From Colias croceus (taxonomy: Eukaryota > Arthropoda > Insecta > Lepidoptera > Pieridae), in NCBI RefSeq assembly GCF_905220415.1, contig NC_059548.1, positions 8,186,501 through 8,250,500 on the forward strand: 64,000 nucleotides of DNA, given 5' to 3'. The notes under the pieces were generated by a model. The model saw nothing but the letters and a program-made list of their open reading frames with translations. It did not search any database and was not told where the DNA came from. Of this stretch, positions 55,701 to 64,000 are shown in pieces (within the stretch, counting starts at the first letter, position 1; each line of letters starts with the position of its first letter). Both the position numbers and the translations under genes were made by a program.

Positions 55701-58700
55701 ATCTATATCGTTAATTCGAAAATTACAGATGACATTCACCTAATCATAATCAATTTAATTTTTGGTTAAAATCAAGGCATAACGAATAGCGTTTAAATAG
55801 ATGTCCATCCCAGGGTATTGAAGCATGAACTTCATGCATATGCCTATCATATAAATAGGATAGTACTCGTTTGCCCTTGCCATTAGATTTGTTTCCATTG
55901 AAGCGACAATATGTTTTCGAAAAAGATAATTTTATTAATAAGTTTGATCATCCTGGAATCTAATGTGAGTAGCATTTCGATATTTTTTTAAATTATTATT
56001 AAAAAAGAATAATTAATTTGACTATAATAAATAGGCGCTAAACTGCCGATCAGAAGGCAGCTTAAAAAGCGACGAACTAAAGAAAATCTATAACAACTGC
56101 TTAAACCAGTATGACAATAGGAACTCCAGCAATTCCAATAGAATTTCCTCTGGATTCGACTGGAGAGACCAAGAAGATCGCACTTATTCAGGTAACGATT
56201 GGTCAGACTCTGATAACAACAGAATGGGGAATAGAAAAAATAAAAAAGATAGAGATGGGGAAAGAAATTGGATGAATGGAAGAGTAGATAGAATGGAATA
56301 TGATCAAAGTGATCATGACCAAATGGATAGGCGTAAATCAATGAATGATGGACGAAACCAATACAATGAATACGACAGACATGACGGGAACGGGGGAATG
56401 AGCGATAGGGACCAAGGAATAAGGAACCGTAATAGAAATAACAATGGTAAAAGTTATCAGAATGACCATTCTGATGAACGGAGCGGTTATTACCCAAATG
56501 ACGGTTACGGTGGACATGTAAGATTTTGAATTACCTATTATTTTAATAGTTTAAGAATCACTTATTACATTCAATTTTAGGTAATGACACAATGGTGTGT
56601 ATTGAACATACTTAATGCTCTGGTTGGAATTTGCTCTACCTTACATAGTAAATCTACGAAAATGCTCTGCGCGTACACAAATGTTTATGGACGGTGGGTG
56701 ACGGTGGTGACCACTAAGCATGCCCGGCTCTTGGTTGCTCTGCTTTATAATAAAAACACATTTGTGTGAAAGTATTATTTATATAAAGTTGACTCTAAAC
56801 TCTAGCTACATATATTATATAGGTCTCTAGTTCGCACTGGCGAGACGAGGAAATGTAAACTTCTTTTAAATTTAACATCTTCGTTACCTTCGTAAGAATA
56901 AATGTTAATGTCTGTTTAGGAATCCCAAACACAAAGCATGTACCCCAATTCAAATAGACGGTATAAACGAGAGCGTTCTGAGAAGAACTCCGGCCAGAGA
57001 AGCCAATACAATCCCAACATGCAGCGATCTTCAGATAACCGTAATGATAATAGGAATTCAAGTGACAACAGGGAAAGTGGAAAAGCGTGTGCTATGCATT
57101 GCTTTCTAGAGAACTTACAGATGGTTAGTAATAATTTTAAATAAATTCAGTTGCTATTTTTAACTGTATGCATTTCACCCCTTATCCTTAAACCTAATTT
57201 AAGATATGTATTGTACCTAATTGTTTTTTTTTTTATAGACAGGAGACAATGGAATGCCAGATCGGTATTACGTTACCAACGTGCTTACAAAAGATGTCAA
57301 AAATGAGGACTTGAGGGACTTCCTGCAAGAATCAATTGAAGAATGTTTTCAAATTCTTGATAATGGTGAGTTTTGATGATTTTTCGTCCGGATTATATTC
57401 TTTCTAAGTAACTAAATAACAGGTATTCCTAATACAAATAAAAATGCGTGATTTCAGCGTTTTTTTTTGTATTAATTAATTTATTTGCCAAACGTGAAAA
57501 TTATCAAATTACGACTTTTTTATTCCAGAAAACACGGAAGATAAGTGCGAATTTTCAAAAAACTTATTGTTTTGTTTATCAGAAAAGGGACGTTCGAACT
57601 GTGACGACTGGAGGGATGATATACAATTTACATAGAAATAATGATATGGTTTTCTGATGATATATTTGTTTGTTTTGTATTTATTAAATTAAGCGCAGTA
57701 TTTAAATTGGTGAAATAAAGAAATCCTTCAGGACGATACCAAATTTAAATAATTGTTTTATTTCCTTAACACGTTAAACGCTTTAAGAAAAATCGAGTAT
57801 TTCCATTCAGGCCACAAGGCTCATCGGTGAGCCTTATCATACCGGACCATTCGAGCCATGGTGGTCACCCGTGAGCCGCGTGACAGGTCCAACGTAAACG
57901 CTTCCCACAAGCCACAGACTGCAGCTATGAAACAAAACGCGTATGGAAGTGAGCCGCGAGGCCCAGTAGCCGGTACGGACTGCGTGGTTTTCAAATCCGA
58001 TGGAAACTTACTAGTTTTATCCGGGTTTTTGTAAGAATGCTAGGGTTGTTGTTGTTTGCGATGCTTTCTAACTGCGTTAGCTCCTCTTGAGTTAGTTCAA
58101 AATCATCAAAATCATCCATTTTTAGGATTCCGTACCTCAAAAGGAAAAAACGGAACCCTTATAGGATCACTTTGTTGTCCGTCCGTCCGTCTGTCAAGAC
58201 CCTTTTTCTCAGGAACGCGTGGAGGTATGAAGCTGAAATTTATATCAATTACTCAGGTCTACTCAAGTCACAAGGGACTTGAAGCTGTGAAAAAATCAAA
58301 CTTCTAAGCCAACGCAATCAAAAGATACAGCCGTTTATGCCGCAAATTTTCGACGCTTGCAAGGGAATCAAAACCTACAGGGTGCTTCCCGTGAACTTAG
58401 AATCTTGAAATTTGGTACGAAGCAGCGTCTTATAGCATAGATAAAGGAAAAATTACGAAAACCATAAATTTTTAGTTACATCACATAATATATTTTTTTA
58501 ATAATTTTAAACTTACTACCCATTTCCTCATAAACGCGTAGAGGTATTAAATTGAAATTCATACCAAATACTCAGGTCTATAATACCTTTAAGCTGTAAC
58601 AAAATCAAACTTCTATGTCAACGCAATCAAAAGAAACAGCAATTTAAGCTGCATATTTTGAAACTCGCAAGTACTCGCAAGGGAATCAAAACCTAAAGGG

Positions 58701-60964
58701 TACTTCCAGTCGACCTAGAATCTTGAAATTTGGCATGAAGCAACGTTTTATAGCACACATAAAGGAAAAATTCCGAAAACCTTAAATTTTACGGAACCCT
58801 CGATGCGCGAGTCCGACTCGCACTTGGCCGGTTTTGGAGAAAAAAGCGTAACCGATCCTCACTACTCGACGTAGCGTGCGGCGCCGTGGGCCGTGCGGTG
58901 ACCCCGCGGCCCCCCGCCAACGGAAAATACAAAATCCTTTGCATGAGGCCATGGGACTCACCCGTGAGCCTTTTACAATATCTTAAAAACTAGACGGTAA
59001 AAGTCGCTAGTTTTGATTTATCATACGAATTACTTAATTTTATGAACATTGGGATTAAAATTTTAAGTTGATGAAAATTACCGATTATCTGATTACGGCT
59101 TGGCTCGAATGGAAAAGTAAGCTGGGCTCACCGGTGGGTCGTAAAGCGTGCAACGTGTTAAAATCTTTAGTACCTAGATTTGACTTAAAATTGATCAAAT
59201 TTCATCAAAATTCAAAACTGTTATTAATTTTCTGGATAATGACGCACAAACCTTTATTATCACCAAATTATCACCTACCTCTAGCCTTGCGTCATTTTTG
59301 TTTGTAGCTCTTTGATTTTCAATTTGTTTTTTATATAATTTAAAATCTCGTTCTTGTATAAATGTAATGAGCGTTAATTTAAACTCAGCTCTATCCTGAT
59401 TATCGGATATATCCATCTCTTCTTTATCCCATGTCTCGAGAAAACAATTCTTTTGGTGTTCGTATAAAGATTGTAGCTTGTCTAGACGCTGTGATCCTAT
59501 TCCTGAAAATAAACAAAATTTTATGAAACAAAAGAATAATAAAAAAGAAGTACTTAAGTATTATCGTCTGAAATAAAACATAGTTTTGCTAAATTTGTAA
59601 CATCAAGAATAAAAATTAAATGGGATTCATTTTTATTCGGATAGGTATCATTCAATCAACGTTTATTAATAAGTTCTGTAATTCACTTTGTGTGTTAGAC
59701 ATAGATGGAATGTATTGAAAAATATGAAAATTTTCTGATTTTCGTAGTTTTTAAATATTATAAATAAATACTATGTTATTTTATTATTATAATGTAGAGA
59801 CTCATTTTTGTTTCATACTCAAGAAATAGCTCAAATTCTCCGTATGTGCTTGAAAAGCTCGTCGATGCTGTTCGTCTGAATCTTCCACAGCCCTCGTCAA
59901 CGAAGCAATCAGACGATTCTTTCTCTCCATCAGAAAGTTGAAACTCGCCATCATACCCTGAATTTATATTGTTGTAAATAAAATTAACATAAACTATAAG
60001 TAGTACCTAACCTTCCCTTAACTTTCAACCATTTTAATTATTAACGTTTGTGGAGCTGGATGTTTCTACTCTAAAGTGTGAAAGAGTTTTTGCTTATTAT
60101 GAACAGTTGACTTCATGCATATATGCAACAGGAGATATTGGGACGATGTTTTTACCTGAATCTCCAAGTCCATCTGCTGACATTTTATTCTTCGTAAAAT
60201 GTACCGCCATTCTTGATTAATTTTCGCTGTATTTATTTTACTGAAAGCTTCTTCTTTGTCTAGTTTATTCTGCAAAAAAATAAGTTTTAGATAAGATTCT
60301 GACTTTTTTTGACTGACCGGATGGCTTGGTTGGTAGCATCGACCGTTGGTAGTGACCCTGCCTTCGCCAGCGGTCGTGGGTTTGATTCCCACCCAGGGCA
60401 AAGATTTGTGTGATAATAAGATGTTTGCTCTGTGTCTGGGTGTTAATTATCTATGTAAGTATATATTTAAAATTATATAGATTTATGTTTATCAGCCATC
60501 TGGTTTCCAAAACACAAGCGAAAGCTTAATATTGGATCAGATCGTGCCGTGTGTGAAAATTGTCCTGGAATATTTATTTATTTATTCTTAGTAACATCAA
60601 AACGTAGTTTATGAAGCACATAGAGTTCGTAGAATGAAAAATTATGTGTAGAGAACTGACTTCTCTCAGTCGCTGGATATCGAGATGGATAGCTGTTTAT
60701 TTTTTTTATGTAAAAGTGATCAATTCAAAAAGACAGATTTAAAAACAGTTCAGCTTAAAAAAATTGTATTATAATAAACAAGAGCAGTGTTTTCAGACCT
60801 ACTTTTGTCTTTTAAATAAATTAATATACCTTGATAAATCTGGCCACTAGCTCCCGCTTTCTCCTCCTTGCTTCCTCCTCCACATCTGCGCGGTGTTGCA
60901 AGTACCTAGCTCGTTCCTCATCTGACATACGAGCCAGTTTGTTCACTTTACTTTTCTTTGGCAT
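52712..60964 (-). CDS. DRC2: Dynein regulatory complex subunit 2 (CCDC65)
   Basis: DRC2 is a coiled-coil subunit of the nexin-dynein regulatory complex that links axonemal doublets in motile cilia and sperm tails. Minus-strand exons: 60964-60830, 60269-60156, 59957-59819, 59502-59279, 54936-54739, 54455-54261, 53912-53763, 53401-53175, 52844-52712; 504 residues. Landmarks: start MPKKSKVNKLARMSDEER, YLQHRADVEEEARRRKRELV, KEEAFSKINTAKINQEWRYI (family hallmark), MYWGKLRDLYNNYL, and the C-terminal NRPVTCIEGALSNAV. Length and block order match the vertebrate protein (about 484). The whole chain is predicted coiled coil with many Glu/Lys/Gln. The 4.3-kb intron 4 (59,278-54,937) holds an antisense odorant-binding protein gene and nested transposons; intron 2 side holds a SINE. 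Confidence 0.93.
55911..57635 (+). CDS. Atypical odorant-binding protein with a long charged insertion
   Basis: A secreted carrier of small hydrophobic ligands, as for other insect OBPs. Exons: 55911-55964, 56035-56517, 56920-57123, 57239-57365, 57529-57635; 324 residues. A signal peptide (MFSKKIILLISLIILESN) ends near LNC. The canonical cysteines are seen as NNCLNQY (C1), ACAMHCF (C2-x3-C3), EECFQ (C4), then 12 residues to DKCEF (C5), then 8 residues to FCLS (C6), the classical spacing. Two extra Cys lie before C1 (LNCRSEG) and after C6 (RSNCDDW). Between C1 and C2, about 190 residues very rich in Asn, Arg, Asp, Gly and Ser are inserted. The closest match I can suggest is the conserved Obp59a/'OBP71' lineage, which is from memory and unverified. 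AATAAA is at about 57,713. The gene is antisense inside DRC2 intron 4. Confidence 0.85.
57770..59157. mobile_element. TTAA-flanked inverted-repeat element carrying a nested repeat
   Basis: TTAA flanks both ends (57,766-57,769 and 59,158-59,161). Ends are cacgttaaacgctttaag and, inverted, cacgttgcacgctttacg. Internal inverse pieces include aggctcatcggtgagcctt at the left and gggctcaccggtgggtc at the right, and cattcgagccatgg against cattcgagccaagc. TTAA targets are typical of piggyBac-type elements. A second repeat is inserted at about 58,124-58,840. Situated in DRC2 intron 4, just past the OBP gene. Confidence 0.7.
58124..58840 (+). repeat. Lepidopteran 'ccgtacctcaaaagg...cttggccggtttt' repeat with internal tandem copy
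   Basis: Begins ggattccgtacctcaaaagg with aaaacggaacccttatagga, and ends ggaaccctcgatgcgcgagt, ccgactcgcacttggccggt. I know these two ends from numerous moth genomes. Two internal blocks of about 325 bases (from about 58,205 and 58,525) repeat the same order: aacgcgtggaggtat, actcaggtct, caaacttct, caacgcaatcaaaag, gggaatcaaaacct, agaatcttgaaatttgg. A truncated inverse piece is at 33,000-33,160. Confidence 0.8.
60315..60600 (+). mobile_element. tRNA-derived SINE in DRC2 intron 1
   Basis: The head resembles a tRNA: an A-box-like tggcttggttggtagc at 60,323 and a B box gggtttgattccca at 60,378, about 40 bases apart, internal promoters for RNA polymerase III. The body continues ctctgtgtctgggtgttaat, tatcagccatctggtttcca and ends in (attt)n near 60,573-60,587. 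It lies antisense to DRC2, starting some 45 bases upstream of exon 2 on the gene's strand. Confidence 0.85.
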
Positions 60965-61053
60965 TTTGTTTCCTTAATTTTATCGTGAGAGTTTTGTAAA
61001 ATAGTGTAGTGCTTGCTATGCTTTGTGTGTATCGAACAAACATACGAAGTTTT

Positions 61054-61067
61054 GGTTACATAGCAAC
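61054..61067 (-). promoter_or_regulatory. Degenerate X-box upstream of DRC2
   Basis: Reads gttgctatgtaacc on the minus strand. The first half-site fits (GTTGCY) and a second GTAAC follows, but one spacer base short of the consensus. It lies 90 bases before the DRC2 start codon. Confidence 0.45.
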
Positions 61068-61561
61068 TATTGCTTATTGTTATAGTTTTTTGGTAATTGA
61101 TGGTGAACTTACTTTTATGTTATGAAGTAATAAATTATTAATTATAATAGATTAAAGAAATAAAACTAATTGTAGATACTTATTATTACTGTCTAGTGAT
61201 CCATTTAATAAAGTAGAGCACAATATCTCCCTAGTATCGATAGCAAATAGAAGTAAAATAAAAATATCGAAGTAAATTATAAAATAATAATTCATAAAAT
61301 ACCACAAACTAAGCAATACATATTATTTTATCATTTTCTAGTTACATAGTTTGTCAATATTTTTTTTTTGTTGTATAAATAAAAACGAAAACTTAGCGCG
61401 CCTCACCCTTATGACCATAATGCATACGAGTGCTTGGTTTACGACCACTTTACGACTGATTAAAATATCTACATAAAACCAGAATATATGATGAAGATTT
61501 TATTTTTTTTAATAATTTCACTTTTAAAAAGGTTTAATTACAACTATTTTAATCTTAATCA

Positions 61562-61575
61562 GTTACCATAGCAAC
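61562..61575 (+). promoter_or_regulatory. Perfect RFX X-box upstream of the DRC10-like gene
   Basis: gttaccatagcaac fits every position of GTTRCCATRGYAAC, an imperfect palindrome bound by RFX winged-helix factors. It lies 83 bases before the start codon at 61,659, the usual distance for X-boxes of ciliary genes. Confidence 0.75.
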
Positions 61576-61658
61576 TGAATTGTTTAAGTCAAAAGTCGAT
61601 AAACACGAGAACACAAACAGAGAAACGTAATTTATTTTCCGTTATTTAATAATAAGTA

Positions 61659-63948
61659 ATGGACACCCTATCATCTGGGACTCTACAATCGTCAACATTC
61701 TCTGAGAGCTCCAGAACTGGCAGTAGTAGGTCCCAGAGAAGCGCGAAAGATGAACCAGATTTTACCAAAGATAATGGTAGGTTGTGATTTATACAACTTC
61801 TGTTACAGGTAGGTACAGGTATAAATATTGTTACAGGTAGAGCAGTCAAAATCTATTGGATACTTGCCTATATTTGCATGCTTCTATTTAGCTACACCTA
61901 CCTACTACTATTTTTATCTAATGTAGAACTATTCACTATTCGGATCACACAGCACCCATAGAATTTAGACTTGAAAAGAAATAAAATCGTAGACGTAGAA
62001 TCGTTGTAAAATGCATAAGCCCCATAGGCCATACCACACTGGATTTGTTTTATATCTATGAAATTTTAACGTATAAAATACTTTTTATCAGCCGCGTCTC
62101 CAATTGATCTGGAATGCCACATCCAAGCGGAACGAATCACGAAGATTCTGGACGAAGCCATTTACAAAACCAAGCTTGCTATCTGCCTTCCTAACCTGGT
62201 ACAGGAATATCGCACCCTCAATTCAATATTATCATCTCAGCATATGGAAGATTTGATTTTCATATTTGAGCAGTATGATAACCCTTTGTTTTCTACGAGT
62301 CTTTTGAACATGGCCGCTATGGAAGATATTAAGGCGGTTAGTAAAACATAATGAGTAGGTTGAGGTAGAGGTACCTATGTACTTTTTTTTGCATGATATA
62401 ATTAAAATAATTCAAATAATCGGAGAATTGAGAACATTTTGTAGCAATTTAGCTTATTTTTTTATCCTAAAAATTTTCTCACTTGTAATTTTTATAACCA
62501 CTTCTGAAATAACTTTATTTCATTATTTATATTTTTTTCAGGGCGATGTCTCATTGAAAAATAGACTCAACCCGGAACTAGGACACCTGATGTACATTTT
62601 AAATAGTTACCCACAACTGCGACCAAAAGTGATTGAAATGGTTGAAGAGGTTGACAAAATTAATATAATTTAAACTTTAACTAAGTACTTATAACTATAA
62701 ATTAGATGGCATTTTTATTCTATGATTTTGATTGCAGATGAAACAAGAATATGCGGAATATGTGGAAGTAAGATATTACACATTTCATATACTTAGTTTA
62801 TATTTATTAATAATCTTAATTTGTGTAAAACGGAAGGAATAGAATTAATTGCAACCCAGAATTTTTATCATACAATTTAACTAGTAGGTAAGTCAATGCT
62901 TAAAACTTCTTAGTTTAATAAATTTTATAGACGCGGCGAAGAATCCCTGGCTTAGAATATTTACTGACCTTTGAGAAGTTTCGCGACTTGATGGTGCAAC
63001 AGATGGAAACAACCGCGGCGGAGGAACTTGCCGCAAAATTGAATACAAGGAAATTGGAAGGCTCCAATCAAAAGCTCATCGAAAAAATTAATGGTTTGTA
63101 TAATTATTATAACTTCAAAATGTACATGAATCAGAATTAATATTCTTGGATTGTGTATGAACTCTTGTCCCAAACTAAAAAGAGAGCATTGAGAGACTTG
63201 TATTGTACAGGTCTTCATTTTATTTTTCACACCAATGTTATATTAATTTGTCAAATGCTAGGTTTTTTCATACCTGTTGTTATTGCTTGTGGCGCTTGTG
63301 CTGTAAGTTTATAATTCATTTCATACTTAATTTTAATTAAATTGATGTTGTTTAGAATACACGCAGTCATTGAAAGAAGAAAACGATAGTTTTGTGGAAA
63401 CGATGAAGCTAAAATCGGAGATTATTGCCAAGTTGGAACATGAGCTCGCTATTCTTAACCGAGATGCAGATCTGAAGCTGAAGAAAAAAATGTAATATTT
63501 ACATACTTGCCTACTTTATTATATTTTTTGCGTTCATAATTTTCCATTTCATCATAAGATTTTCTTTATAGAGAAGATATAAAAATTTTGATGTTTATAA
63601 TATCTGTAACCTATTAGTCTGTAAACGACTAACATTTATTTGAAAGGCTGCATAAAAATAATCTTATTCCATTGTTTAGTATCTTCTAGTATAGTATTGT
63701 ATTATCTGTGGTTAACTACTAACAAGGTAAAAAATATACAGCTACAGGCTACAGCCTACTTACACTAAACATAATGCTTATAAAAATCTCCATAATAGTT
63801 TAGATTCAGACCGCCAGATGGTGCTAGCGACACGGGCGCACCTGGTCAAAAACGAAATGCTCAAGGAGGAGGAGGCAGAGTCCCGGGAGCTTTATGAGAA
63901 TGTTCTCAGGAAGAACCTCATTGATGAGAAGAATCAACGGGCTCGACG
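61659..63948 (+). CDS. DRC10: Dynein regulatory complex subunit 10-like (IQCD), 5' part
   Basis: DRC10 is a coiled-coil subunit of the same nexin-dynein regulatory complex as DRC2. Exons: 61659-61776, 62092-62336, 62542-62649, 62738-62767, 62931-63093, 63356-63491, 63799-63948; then it leaves the window (316 codons plus 2 nt). A Ser-rich start is followed by AERITKILDEAIYKTKLAIC, which resembles the 'R-I-x-x-I-L-D-E-A-I-Y-K' start of IQCD, then RIPGLEYLLTFEKFRDLM and the coiled-coil NQKLIEKIN, EELAAKLNTRKLEG, KSEIIAKLEHELAILNRD and KNEMLKEEEAESRELYENVL. The C-terminal IQ motif would be outside. Exon 4 is only 30 nt, and the exon 3 donor (gttgac) is weak. Other coiled-coil axonemal proteins remain possible. 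It is divergent from DRC2. Confidence 0.65.
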
Positions 63949-64000
63949 GTAAGATGTCATCACAATTTCCTGTGGGCTTTGGGAAGCCTTATATAAGGCT

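Larger units (their letters stand above)
60965..61658. promoter_or_regulatory. Divergent promoter between DRC2 and the DRC10-like gene
   Basis: A 694-bp AT-rich interval separates the two start codons and contains no other gene. Near one end is a perfect RFX X-box and near the other a degenerate one, each about 85-105 bases from its start codon. RFX factors control ciliary genes in animals, and both flanking genes encode axonemal proteins. No TATA box is clear. Confidence 0.6.

Noticed and set aside
56581..56769. Open frame after an acceptor-like site in the odorant-binding protein's intron 2
   Set aside because: It begins after a usable AG and stays open for 63 codons, but has no OBP cysteine spacing, ends in a stop, and the exon at 56,920 joins in phase to give the expected C2-C3 motif.
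60315..60390. tRNA gene
   Set aside because: A- and B-box-like sequences are present, but I cannot fold a complete cloverleaf and the sequence continues into a SINE body and (attt)n tail.

Overview
This window is nuclear DNA of an insect, almost certainly a moth or butterfly. The evidence is intron-rich genes with insect-like proteins, AT-rich spacers, and dense interspersed repeats ending in motifs such as 'cttcgcccgcg', 'aatattagtatggat' and 'cgcacttggccggttt', which I know from lepidopteran genomes. There are seven protein-coding genes, two of them cut by the window edges. I rebuilt exon chains by hand from reading frame, GT/AG sites and family similarity. The complete chains keep frame: Prp8 sums to 7,095 nt, MSH4 to 3,372 nt, DRC2 to 1,515 nt and the odorant-binding protein to 975 nt, all multiples of three.

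Layout. 1-8,000: the 5' four coding exons of phosphoserine phosphatase on the minus strand, with several transposable elements in its introns. 8,000-17,700: gene-free and repeat-built, dominated by a direct segmental duplication (about 8.9-11.9 kb and 14.7-17.4 kb) whose two copies have collected different insertions. 17,718-25,104: MSH4, a meiotic MutS homologue, 18 coding exons, with a long acidic/Asn-rich C-terminal extension. 26,240-50,115: Prp8, the core spliceosome protein, 34 coding exons, 2,364 residues; its introns hold SINEs, MITEs, a Tc1-type transposon and decayed copies of its own exons. 52,090-52,500: a single-exon OB-fold protein resembling RPA3. 52,712-60,964 (minus): DRC2/CCDC65, a nexin-dynein regulatory complex subunit; its largest intron holds an antisense, unusually large odorant-binding protein gene (55,911-57,635). 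61,659-end: a coiled-coil gene that fits DRC10/IQCD, divergent from DRC2.

The most interesting points are: (1) repeated partial copies of Prp8 exons lying just downstream of the source exon ('exon echoes'); (2) two candidate subunits of one axonemal complex sharing a 694-bp divergent promoter that carries a perfect RFX X-box next to one start and a degenerate one next to the other; (3) an odorant-binding protein with roughly 190 charged residues inserted between its first and second canonical cysteines, nested antisense in an axonemal gene; (4) a 19-unit minisatellite with a CACGTG palindrome in 18 units, starting next to the splice donor of a very GC-rich, divergent Prp8 exon; and (5) a segmental duplication that lets the flanking transposon insertions be ordered in time. 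I found no CRISPR array, operon, rRNA or functional tRNA gene.
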